Under the pieces are notes generated by a model that saw only the letters and a list, made by a program, of their open reading frames with translations, made no database searches and had not been told where the DNA came from. From assembly GCA_964539045.1 (NCBI GenBank), contig CAZIHW010000015.1, positions 1 through 12,498 of the forward strand: a DNA stretch of 12,498 nt. The letters run 5' to 3'. The position numbers and the translations under genes were made by a program. The DNA is from UBA1227 sp964539045 (lineage in GTDB: Bacteria; Bacillota; Clostridia; Oscillospirales; Acutalibacteraceae). Positions 1 to 6,987 of this stretch are shown piece by piece (the first letter of the stretch is position 1; the number at the start of each line of letters is the position of its first letter).

Positions 1-33
1 GGCAGATGCTCTATCCAGCTGAGCTATCAACGC
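1..33 (-). tRNA. tRNA, 5' part only, probably tRNA-Arg (cut by window edge)
   Basis: Read on the minus strand, this begins with a seven-base acceptor strand GCGTTGA, then TA, then a canonical D arm (GCTC, loop AGCTGGATA, GAGC) and the first strand of an anticodon stem (TCTGC). The window ends just before the anticodon, so identity cannot be read. The D-arm wording GGATAGAGC is common in bacterial tRNA-Arg, so Arg is my guess. It lies 112 nt downstream of tRNA-Gly and has no clear promoter of its own in the spacer, so co-transcription with tRNA-Gly is likely. Confidence 0.8.
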
Positions 34-42
34 ACATTTTTA

Positions 43-130
43 TAGCCTGGCGGATTGCGCGCATTTTTGACGCCGTGCAGGGGGGGAATCCTCCCTGCAA
101 AACCGAGTTCAAATTCGCGCTGTCAGGCTA
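43..130 (-). repeat. Structured inter-tRNA spacer element (three nested inverted repeats)
   Basis: Three sets of complementary arms nest inside each other. The outer pair is TAGCCTG at 43-49 with CAGGCTA at 124-130 (7 bp). The middle pair is GCGCG at 57-61 with CGCGC at 116-120 (5 bp). The inner pair is TGCAGGGGGG at 76-85 with CCTCCCTGCA at 90-99 (10 bp with one G-T pair, loop GAAT). The transcript would fold into a long imperfect hairpin. It is not a tRNA: there is no D arm, and the T-loop-like GTTCAAATT does not sit next to the outer stem. It could be a dispersed palindromic repeat, a processing signal between the two tRNAs, or a small structured RNA. I recognise no known family. Confidence 0.6.
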
Positions 131-145
131 AAAGCGCAAAAAAAA

Positions 146-219
<74 letters not shown>

Positions 220-226
220 ATCTCTT

Positions 227-262
227 CGCGACGGTGATTATTCTAACACAACCACCGTCGCG
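227..262. repeat. Perfect 10-bp inverted repeat around the tRNA-Gly -10 box
   Basis: CGCGACGGTG at 227-236 is matched exactly by CACCGTCGCG at 253-262, with a 16-nt AT-rich gap between them. The centre of symmetry falls within the -10 box at 240-245. One arm fills the promoter spacer next to the -35 box, and the other covers the likely transcription start. No T-run follows on either strand, so it is not a standard intrinsic terminator. It could be an operator, a hairpin stabilising or ending the clpE mRNA, or both. Confidence 0.7.
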
Positions 263-268
263 TGTCAA
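240..268 (-). promoter_or_regulatory. Sigma-A type promoter for tRNA-Gly
   Basis: On the minus strand a perfect -35 box TTGACA (263-268) is separated by exactly 17 nt from a -10 box TAGAAT (240-245, five of six matches to TATAAT). The expected start of transcription is near 233, about 14 nt before the mature 5' end of tRNA-Gly at 219. The -35 box begins 7 nt after the stop codon of the ClpE-like gene. A strong promoter directly before a stable RNA gene fits the position. Confidence 0.85.
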
Positions 269-275
269 TAGAAAA

Positions 276-2609
276 TCAAAGACTTTTTACCATCAATTCG
301 CGGTCGGAAACAGAAACATGAATGTGGGTAACAGTCGCCCCATCAGCTTCGATAATTATGTCTGCAATCCGGTTTTCTATCTCTCTTCTGATGACGTTTC
401 GAAGATCTCGTGCACCCCTGACGCCGGAGTCCATTTTTGAAACGATAACTCCCGGAACATCCTCATCATACGTAAGTGATATACCCTTATCCTTAAGAGG
501 TTCCTGAAGTTCGGTCAGCATCAAAACGGCTATCTCTTCGTAGTTCTTATCATCGAGATCGTTGAATACGATAATTTCATCAACACGGCCCAAAAATTCC
601 GGTCTTAAGAATTCCTTCAATGCCTTCATGGCCTTTTCGCGGTTTGCATCTCCCTGAGTTTTTCCGAATCCGAGAGCATTTTCTTTGCGATCGGAACCTG
701 CATTTGATGTCATTATAATAACGCAGTTTTCAAAGTTTACGGTTCTGCCCTGAGCATCATTAATTTTACCCTCATCAAGGATTTGAAGAAGTATATTCAT
801 AACGTCGGGGTGAGCCTTCTCAATCTCATCGAAAAGCAATACAGAGTACGGCTTGCGGCGCACCTTTTCGGTGAGCTGTCCGGCCTCGTCATATCCGACA
901 TATCCCGGAGGTGAACCTATGATCCTTGAAACACTGTGTTTTTCCATAAACTCTGACATATCAAGACGGATAAGAGTCTCCGGCGTGTCAAAGAGTTCTT
1001 CGGAAAGCCGCTTTACAAGTTCCGTCTTACCGACTCCGGTAGGTCCGACAAAGATAAAGCTGGCGGGACGTCTTCTGGAATTAATCTGGATGCGGCTTCT
1101 CTTTACTGCCGCAGCGACAGCCGCTATAGCATCATCCTGTCCTTTTATATGAGCCTTCAGGTTTTCTTCAAGTTTTGAAAGCTTCCTGAGGTCGGATTCG
1201 ATAACCTTTGATGCGGGGATTCCCGTCCACAGCTGAATAACCTTGGCAAGGTCGTCCTCAGTAACATTATTGTCACGGGCAGCCTCAAGGAGTTCAGGCA
1301 ATTTAGCTTCTATAGCTATAATCTCAGCCTTTACCTTAGCTTGCTCTTCATAATCCGGATCCTCTGTTTCGGTTTCCATAAGAGTAAGATCCTCTTTGGC
1401 CTCCGAGAGTTCTTTTTCTGCAATCTCACTTTCGGAGATGGCCTTGTTTCTGAGATTTGCACATGTGCAAGCCTCATCAAGCAAATCTATTGCCTTATCC
1501 GGAAGGAATCTGTCGGTTATATATCTTTCAGATAATACTACAGCCCTATGCACAAGATCATCCGATATCTGTACTCTATGGAAGTTTTCGTAATAACTCT
1601 TTATGCCCTTCAAGACCTCGTAGGTCTGTTCAATGGAGGGCTCATCTATCTTTATCGGTTGGAATCTGCGTTCAAGAGCAGCATCCTTTTCAATATGCTT
1701 CCTGTACTCTGTAAAGGTCGTCGCACCGATAACCTGAATCTCTCCGCGTGAGAGTGCGGGCTTCAATATATTGGCAGCGTTCATAGTACCCTCGGCATCA
1801 CCTGTGCCGACAAGATTATGAACCTCATCTATGAAGAGGATTATATTGCCCTCTTTTTTAACTTCCTCTACCAAGCCCTTTATCCTGCTCTCAAATTGGC
1901 CCCTGAACTGTGTTCCGGCAACCAAAGCGGTAAGGTCAAGCAAGTGTATTTCCTTATCCTTGAGTTTCGCAGGCACATCTCCGGCAGCAATACGAAGGGC
2001 CAGGCCTTCGGCTATAGCGGTTTTACCTACACCGGGTTCACCGATAAGGCATGGGTTGTTCTTTGAACGGCGGCAAAGGATTTGAATAGCGCGGCTGATT
2101 TCCTGATCTCTTCCTATTATGGCATCAAGTTTTCCGCTCTTTGCCTTCTCCGTAAGATCTGTGCAATAAGTGCCCAGATACTTACGTTTTTTCTTGTCGC
2201 CCTTGTCACCCTTTTTACGCCTGCGTTTCTTCTTTCCGTCTTCTTCCGATTCTTTATCATTATCGGTATCCTGCTTCGGCACACCGAAACCACCGGCAAA
2301 GTTGTTTTCGTCTCCTCCTAAAGCTCCGAAGAGGTTTGATAAAAGCGGCATGGATTGCGCACCGCCACCCTCAAAGTCCTCTTCGTCTCCCATGCCCATG
2401 AGAGAGTTGAACTGTTCGGATATAGAGTCAACGTCATCAGGACTTATTCCCATGGAATCCATCATCTTTCTTACAGGTCCGATGTTCAGCTCCATAGCAC
2501 ATTTTATGCAGTATCCCTCGGGTTCCCCCTTGTTGTCGGTACCGTCTATCTTTGAAACAAACACAACCGCAGGGTTCTGTTTACATCGTACGCATAACAT
2601 TTGTTTCAT
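276..2609 (-). CDS. clpE: ClpE-like ATP-dependent Clp protease ATP-binding subunit
   Basis: This is a Clp/Hsp100 AAA+ unfoldase of 777 residues, expected to unfold damaged proteins in the cytoplasm and pass them to ClpP. A zinc finger opens the protein (C6, C9, C34, C37 as two CxxC pairs), which marks the ClpE type; the double Clp_N repeat of ClpC and ClpB is absent. Residues 75-145 are a low-complexity linker, first Gly/acidic and then strongly Lys/Arg-rich. The first AAA+ module has Walker A GEPGVGKT (190-197), Walker B ending D261-E262 and an arginine finger region near R314. A short helical middle segment (about 390-450) follows. The second module has GPTGVGKT (522-529) and LLFDE ending at E595. 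An LGF tripeptide at 646-648 fits the ClpP-docking loop. The ATG is preceded by AGGAG ten nt upstream, overlapping the stop of the phosphatidyltransferase gene 7 nt away. No CtsR-like operator is visible in the gap. The linker makes it longer than typical ClpE (about 700 residues, from memory). Confidence 0.92.
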   Translation of the reverse strand: MKQMLCVRCKQNPAVVFVSKIDGTDNKGEPEGYCIKCAMELNIGPVRKMMDSMGISPDDVDSISEQFNSLMGMGDEEDFEGGGAQSMPLLSNLFGALGGDENNFAGGFGVPKQDTDNDKESEEDGKKKRRRKKGDKGDKKKRKYLGTYCTDLTEKAKSGKLDAIIGRDQEISRAIQILCRRSKNNPCLIGEPGVGKTAIAEGLALRIAAGDVPAKLKDKEIHLLDLTALVAGTQFRGQFESRIKGLVEEVKKEGNIILFIDEVHNLVGTGDAEGTMNAANILKPALSRGEIQVIGATTFTEYRKHIEKDAALERRFQPIKIDEPSIEQTYEVLKGIKSYYENFHRVQISDDLVHRAVVLSERYITDRFLPDKAIDLLDEACTCANLRNKAISESEIAEKELSEAKEDLTLMETETEDPDYEEQAKVKAEIIAIEAKLPELLEAARDNNVTEDDLAKVIQLWTGIPASKVIESDLRKLSKLEENLKAHIKGQDDAIAAVAAAVKRSRIQINSRRRPASFIFVGPTGVGKTELVKRLSEELFDTPETLIRLDMSEFMEKHSVSRIIGSPPGYVGYDEAGQLTEKVRRKPYSVLLFDEIEKAHPDVMNILLQILDEGKINDAQGRTVNFENCVIIMTSNAGSDRKENALGFGKTQGDANREKAMKALKEFLRPEFLGRVDEIIVFNDLDDKNYEEIAVLMLTELQEPLKDKGISLTYDEDVPGVIVSKMDSGVRGARDLRNVIRREIENRIADIIIEADGATVTHIHVSVSDRELMVKSL

Positions 2610-2616
2610 CTAAAAT

Positions 2617-3288
2617 TTACTCCTCGTTTTGCTTATTATTAAGGTTTTCACGTTTTTGCTTTATTTTCTTCATTGTATCGGGCCCATAGGAGAAAAATGC
2701 CACTATAGTCAGCAATGCCGATACGGATACCATAACGATTATGGACCAATGCGGCAATATGAACAGCGACCTCAGCGCACCGAAGCCCGGAGCAAACAGT
2801 AGCAAAAGACCCATCACACAGTAAAAGGTAAATGTTGCAACCTTTCCGTATATGATAGCCGCTTCCGGCACTATATCCATACCCAAAAGAATAAAACTTG
2901 AAATTATCATTGTAAGTTCTTTTATGCAGAATAAAAGAAATACATAACTGAATGCCTTGAGAACCGGGTCATCCGAGTTGTTGAAATGGAAAAACAACAT
3001 GACAGTCAACGCTATTTGCGTGAGCTTGTCTGCTGCCGGATCAAGCAGTTTTCCGAGCTTACTTATCTGATTAAAATGTCTTGCTATCTTTCCGTCTACC
3101 AAATCCGTCATGCCGGAAACAAAAACAACGATGACAGCGGCAGCATATTTGCCGGCCTGGAACAACACGACAAAAATAGGAATCATGATGATTCTCAGAA
3201 TTGACAGAAGATTCGGTATGGTAAAAGCTCCCTCTTCCATATCCTTAAGTTGTGAACGAAGCGTATCCATGCTTATATTTTTACTCAT
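2617..3288 (-). CDS. pgsA: CDP-alcohol phosphatidyltransferase, PgsA-like
   Basis: This integral membrane enzyme transfers a phosphatidyl group from CDP-diacylglycerol to an alcohol. Glycerol-3-phosphate is the likely acceptor, giving phosphatidylglycerophosphate, the first committed step to phosphatidylglycerol and cardiolipin. The family signature is complete and correctly spaced: D62, D65, G66, A69, R70, G79, D83 and D87 (223-residue numbering). The N-terminal IPNLLSILRI and about five or six hydrophobic segments fit PgsA length. A cardiolipin- or phosphatidylinositol-phosphate-type synthase of the same fold cannot be excluded. I start at ATG 3288, which has GAGGGAG six nt upstream. An in-frame ATG at 3318 would overlap the upstream gene by 19 nt and has a weaker site. 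The Lys/Glu-rich tail is cytoplasmic by inference. The stop codon overlaps the ribosome binding site of the clpE-like gene. Confidence 0.85.
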   Translation of the reverse strand: MSKNISMDTLRSQLKDMEEGAFTIPNLLSILRIIMIPIFVVLFQAGKYAAAVIVVFVSGMTDLVDGKIARHFNQISKLGKLLDPAADKLTQIALTVMLFFHFNNSDDPVLKAFSYVFLLFCIKELTMIISSFILLGMDIVPEAAIIYGKVATFTFYCVMGLLLLFAPGFGALRSLFILPHWSIIVMVSVSALLTIVAFFSYGPDTMKKIKQKRENLNNKQNEE

Positions 3289-3299
3289 AAACAACTCCC

Positions 3300-4499
3300 T
3301 CATTTTGACTCCGAACATTTTTCTATCTTTCCTATAGCATAAATATAGGTTTTATTACCCAGATTGAATACTGAGATAGATGTGCTTCCGGCCGGAAATT
3401 CTTTAAAAACATCTCCGCCTTTTCTGTAGACTATAGCCTTATCCTCAAGCAATACATCTATTTTTCCGTCAGCCGCAAATACATCCTTTACGGTATCTGT
3501 GTATTTCTTTTCAAAATTTTTGCCAAATGAAGATGAATAGCAGGTAAGCACCTGAGAATTGGTACTGCCGTATTCCGAGAGAACCAGAATTGTCTCTCCG
3601 TCTTCGGAAAAAGTGTAATTAGCAAGCGTGCTCGTACCGAAATCCGTATTTTCGGCTTTTTTCAAATCCTTGATAAACGATACCAGGTTATCTCCTACAG
3701 CAACGACATTGTCATTTGATACAAATCTCACTTCTAGTATTGCCGTACCCGGATATTCAAATTCAGATTTCGGCTCCGCATATTCGAAGTCAAATATGTA
3801 GACCTTAGAATATATCTCGCCTTCTCTGGCACCGAGCACAGAAACAGCCGCATATTTGCCGTTATCTGATAAATCAACCGAAACGATGCTGTCAAGAGCA
3901 CACTGCCATTTGAATATCTCCGATTTATATGTGTTATTGTAAACAGTCAGGAGCGATGTACAGGAATCGCTGAGAGTCGCAAGCGCCAGATTTCCTTTTG
4001 CACCGAGTGCCGCTGTTATGATTCTCTCATCATCCGGAGTCTCACCGCTGAACAACGTATCCGTCCTGTTTTCAATTCTGTATCTGTTTCCGTCACGGCT
4101 GTAAACAACCGCTTTTCCGCCTTTGATACTCATTGACGGCCCGGAATATGTATGTTGAGTCCCCTTGACCTCTTTTGCAGTAGTATCAAGTGACATTGTT
4201 TTCTCATCCGTCAGCACGAAAAGATTGCCGTTCAGAACGTCCATATCCTCAACCGAGCTGGAGTTTATCTTGTACGGATATCCTCCTCCGGGACTCAGTG
4301 ACATAAAGAAGCTCTTTATACTGTCGTTGATGTTGGAAACTGAGGCAATTCCCAATGTCTCCGTAGCCATAAACAACAATAAGAGAATCAGCAAAATTAT
4401 TGCAATTGATCTGATTATCAATATTTGTGTATTAGTAAGCCTGAATTTTTTCGGCTTACCCATTTGATCACTATTTTGCGATGTATTCCTGTTAGGCAT
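3300..4499 (-). CDS. DUF5711-like membrane-anchored protein of unknown function
   Basis: A polar N-terminus of about 24 residues rich in Asn, Lys and Gln is followed by one strong hydrophobic segment (about 25-44, runs of Ile and Leu). The remaining 350 residues are soluble, rich in beta-strand-like repeats of the form 'xxVxxVxFSxDGxxILV', resembling a beta-propeller. There is no lipobox or signal peptidase site that I can see, so a signal anchor with the bulk outside the membrane is the simplest topology. The pattern matches what I remember of DUF5711 proteins of Clostridia. No catalytic motif is apparent and I assign no function. The gene overlaps truA by 8 nt. I prefer ATG 4499, preceded by GGTGA five nt upstream, over an in-frame GTG at 4508. 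It sits 11 nt before the pgsA-like gene. Confidence 0.75.
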   Translation of the reverse strand: MPNRNTSQNSDQMGKPKKFRLTNTQILIIRSIAIILLILLLLFMATETLGIASVSNINDSIKSFFMSLSPGGGYPYKINSSSVEDMDVLNGNLFVLTDEKTMSLDTTAKEVKGTQHTYSGPSMSIKGGKAVVYSRDGNRYRIENRTDTLFSGETPDDERIITAALGAKGNLALATLSDSCTSLLTVYNNTYKSEIFKWQCALDSIVSVDLSDNGKYAAVSVLGAREGEIYSKVYIFDFEYAEPKSEFEYPGTAILEVRFVSNDNVVAVGDNLVSFIKDLKKAENTDFGTSTLANYTFSEDGETILVLSEYGSTNSQVLTCYSSSFGKNFEKKYTDTVKDVFAADGKIDVLLEDKAIVYRKGGDVFKEFPAGSTSISVFNLGNKTYIYAIGKIEKCSESK

Positions 4500-5244
4500 T
4501 TGTTTCACCGCCGTAAAAAACTTTATTCAGATATAATCCACAAGCCGGTGCGGTCTGACCTGCCGCCCTACGATCCTTTGCAAGAATAATATCTTTTATG
4601 CTGTCCTCTTGCAATTTACCTTCATTGATAAAAAGAAGAGTTCCAACCATAATTCTGACCATGTTATAAAGAAAACCGTCTCCGGTAACTGAAAATGTAA
4701 CCAAGTCTCCGTCCCTTGTTACGGAGGCTTCATATATCGTCCTCTCGCAATCCTCTATATCCGACTTTGACCCACAAAAAGAAGTATAGTCATAAGTACC
4801 TATAAAGTCACGTGCTTGTCCGTTAAGAAATTGCTCGTCAATGTGAGGCTTATAATGCAAAGCCCTCCCCTCAAGAAACGGGTCTTTGGCAACAGAATTA
4901 TTTATCTTATAGATATATTGCTTCTTTTGGCAACTGTATCTCGGATGAAAGTCAAGCGGAACATCCGAAACCCCATAAACCGAGATGTCATCCGGAAGCT
5001 TCGCATTGAGCGCACCCATAAGTTTGTAGTTATCTATAGTGCTGTCAGTACGAACAGTACAGCAATACATATTGGCATGTACACCTGCGTCAGTCCTGGA
5101 ACACCCGGTTACGTCTTCTCTCTTTCCGAGAATAGACTCCACTGCATCCTGGAGGGTTTCCTGAACTGTAACGGCATTGGATTGCACCTGCCAACCGTGA
5201 TAAGCAGTACCCAGATATTTAATTTTCAACAATATCTGTCTCAT
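4492..5244 (-). CDS. truA: tRNA pseudouridine(38-40) synthase TruA
   Basis: TruA converts uridines 38, 39 and 40 in the tRNA anticodon stem-loop to pseudouridine. The 250-residue length is normal for the family. The N-terminal strand YLGTAYHGWQ (10-19) and the catalytic motif CSRTDAGVHA (48-57) with nucleophile D52 are intact. The C-terminal half contains the expected RIMVGTLL-type segment. The ATG has GAGAG about six nt upstream. It follows ecfT after a 62-nt gap, the conserved ecfA1-ecfA2-ecfT-truA order familiar from Firmicutes. In many of those genomes this block follows the ribosomal protein and rpoA genes; here it follows a methyltransferase gene instead. Confidence 0.97.
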   Translation of the reverse strand: MRQILLKIKYLGTAYHGWQVQSNAVTVQETLQDAVESILGKREDVTGCSRTDAGVHANMYCCTVRTDSTIDNYKLMGALNAKLPDDISVYGVSDVPLDFHPRYSCQKKQYIYKINNSVAKDPFLEGRALHYKPHIDEQFLNGQARDFIGTYDYTSFCGSKSDIEDCERTIYEASVTRDGDLVTFSVTGDGFLYNMVRIMVGTLLFINEGKLQEDSIKDIILAKDRRAAGQTAPACGLYLNKVFYGGETNA

Positions 5245-5275
5245 ATAATTCTCTCTTATACTGGTTCGCGACGTC

Positions 5276-5285
5276 AGACTAGTCT
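5276..5285. repeat. Short perfect palindrome in the ecfT-truA gap
   Basis: AGACTAGTCT is a perfect 10-base palindrome in the 62-nt spacer between ecfT and truA, about 32 nt before the truA start. Neither a terminator T-run nor a convincing -35/-10 pair accompanies it. It may be a regulator site or chance. Confidence 0.3.
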
Positions 5286-5306
5286 TGTCGGTTCAAATTT
5301 GGCTCG

Positions 5307-6122
5307 TCAAACTACAGCTTCAAAATTGAGATTGAGCAGGATAACGCCAACATTCACACCAATTATCATGGCAAACCCGATCAAATCCCTCGGTGCAAGC
5401 TTCATCTGCTTCATCCTCGTCCTGCCTTCTCCGCCGTGATAGCATCTGCATTCCATGGCAAAAGCAAGCTCATAAGCCCGCCTGAAGGACGTTATAAACA
5501 AAGGTATCAAAACGGGTATCAATGCCTTGGCACGCTCTATGAGGGAACCTGTTTCGAGGTCAGCTCCGCGCGCTTTTTGTGCATTGGTTATCTTCTCAAG
5601 TTCTTCGATCAATGTCGGAATAAATCTCAGTGCTATAGTCATCATCATAGCTACGGTGTGCACGCTGTTTTTCATAAACTTCAGCGGGGATAACAATCTC
5701 TCCATAGCATCGGTTATAAGGGTCGGACTCGTTGTATAAGTCAAAAGTGAGCTCGCTATGACCAGGGCGATTATCCTTATTATCATAAAGACAGCGGTAA
5801 ATACGCCGCCCGTCGTTACATGAATAAATGCAATATCAAACAGGGGTTCTCCCTTGTCAACATAGAAAATATTGAGTAACGCGGTAAACGTAATTATTAT
5901 CGCGATGGGCTTCACACTCTTAAGTATGGTGGGCACCGGGATTTTCGAAAGCAAAACTATTATCAACAGTGCAACGATCATAAGACCCAAAGAGAAGAAG
6001 TTCTTGCACAGAAAAATAACAATGATGAAAACCAAAGTCAAAACAAGCTTCATTCTGGGATCCATATTATGAATAACGGAGTTGCCCGGGAAGTACTGAC
6101 CGATAGTTATATCTTTAATCAT
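5307..6122 (-). CDS. ecfT: ECF transporter transmembrane component EcfT
   Basis: EcfT is the membrane scaffold that couples the two ATPases to exchangeable S-components, which bind vitamins or metal ions. At 271 residues it is full length. Hydrophobic segments lie roughly at 25-60, 70-90, 105-130 and 245-266. Between them are the cytoplasmic coupling helices: the first carries the A-R-G motif (A184, R185, G186, in AQKARGAD), and the second reads AMECRCYHG (222-230), so the usual Ala-Arg-Gly is Cys-Arg-Cys with the arginine R226 kept. The ATG start overlaps the ecfA2 stop in an ATGA junction. No S-component gene is next to it, so this is a shared (group II) ECF module serving substrate-binding proteins encoded elsewhere. 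Confidence 0.95.
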   Translation of the reverse strand: MIKDITIGQYFPGNSVIHNMDPRMKLVLTLVFIIVIFLCKNFFSLGLMIVALLIIVLLSKIPVPTILKSVKPIAIIITFTALLNIFYVDKGEPLFDIAFIHVTTGGVFTAVFMIIRIIALVIASSLLTYTTSPTLITDAMERLLSPLKFMKNSVHTVAMMMTIALRFIPTLIEELEKITNAQKARGADLETGSLIERAKALIPVLIPLFITSFRRAYELAFAMECRCYHGGEGRTRMKQMKLAPRDLIGFAMIIGVNVGVILLNLNFEAVV

Positions 6123-6973
6123 AGCATTCCCCTCAGTCTGTTTATTTCTGCAACGCCCTGCTCAACGGTATATATGTCTGTTCTGACGTCTAATCCGCGG
6201 CTCTTAAGCGCTAAAAATATCTTGGTTATCTGCGGCACGTCAAGACCTACGGACAACAGTCTTTCTGCCTGAGCGTATGTCTCTTCAACAGTTCCGTAGC
6301 TGAATACGGAGGCGTCATTCATCGTCAACACCTTTGTTGCAACAGAGGCAACGTCCTCCATGCTGTGTGAAACTATCATAACAGTGCTGCCTGTCTCTTT
6401 TCTGTAATTCTGAATGAGATTAAGTATAGTCTCTCTTCCTCTGGGGTCAAGACCAGAGGTAGGCTCGTCTAAAATCAGAATTTTAGGTTCCATTGCCATT
6501 ACCCCTGCTATGGCAACACGTCTTTTTTCTCCGCCCGACAAATCAAACGGGGATTTTTCAAGCATCTCGTCGGTAACGCCCGTAAACGAAGCCGCACGGC
6601 GTACCCTCTCATCTATCTCAGATTCGGAAAGTCCCATATTTTTCGGTCCGAATGCTATATCTTTATATGACGTCTCTTCAAACAATTGATACTCGGGATA
6701 TTGAAAGCAAAGTCCAACCTTGAATCTGGCTTCTCTTAAAGTTGCTTTGTCTTCCCATATATCCTTTCCGTCAACTATAACCTTACCGGAAACGGGCTTT
6801 AACAGTCCGTTAAAATGCTGAACCAAAGTACTCTTTCCGGAGCCGGTGTGCCCTATAACAGCGACCAACTCGCCCTCATCTATATCGATAGAAACATCGC
6901 GAATAGCCGCAACTTCAAAAGGAGTACCACGGGAGTACAAATATGTTAAGTTTTCGGTCTTCAAAATTGACAT
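6119..6973 (-). CDS. ecfA2: ECF transporter ATP-binding subunit EcfA2
   Basis: One of the two ATPases that power the ECF vitamin/metal importer. From ATG 6973 the product is 284 residues. It has Walker A GHTGSGKS (41-48), a Q-loop glutamine at Q91, the ABC signature LSGGE (145-149), Walker B ILILDE (165-170) with catalytic E170, and switch histidine H203. The Q-loop context FQYPEYQLFEET is the EcfA2 type. An upstream in-frame start at 7018 would lie inside ecfA1 and add 15 residues unlike the family. AAGGGTG overlapping the ecfA1 stop supports 6973. The C-terminus holds SVGLDVPQ, also present in EcfA1. Its stop overlaps the ecfT start by 4 nt. Confidence 0.95.
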   Translation of the reverse strand: MSILKTENLTYLYSRGTPFEVAAIRDVSIDIDEGELVAVIGHTGSGKSTLVQHFNGLLKPVSGKVIVDGKDIWEDKATLREARFKVGLCFQYPEYQLFEETSYKDIAFGPKNMGLSESEIDERVRRAASFTGVTDEMLEKSPFDLSGGEKRRVAIAGVMAMEPKILILDEPTSGLDPRGRETILNLIQNYRKETGSTVMIVSHSMEDVASVATKVLTMNDASVFSYGTVEETYAQAERLLSVGLDVPQITKIFLALKSRGLDVRTDIYTVEQGVAEINRLRGML

Positions 6974-6987
6974 AAAACAAAGCACCC

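Noticed and set aside
43..130. A third tRNA between the two tRNA genes, suggested by a 7-bp outer stem and a GTTCAAATT stretch
   Set aside because: The T-loop-like stretch is not adjacent to the outer stem at the right distance, no D arm or anticodon loop can be drawn, and the inner hairpin is not placed as a variable arm.
227..262. Classical rho-independent terminator of the clpE-like gene
   Set aside because: The stem is strong but no T-run follows on the minus strand, the loop is 16 nt, and the arms overlap a near-consensus promoter.
4816..5439. Plus-strand 207-codon open frame opposite truA and ecfT
   Set aside because: It lies across two genes with intact conserved motifs on the minus strand, has no family resemblance and no good ribosome binding site.
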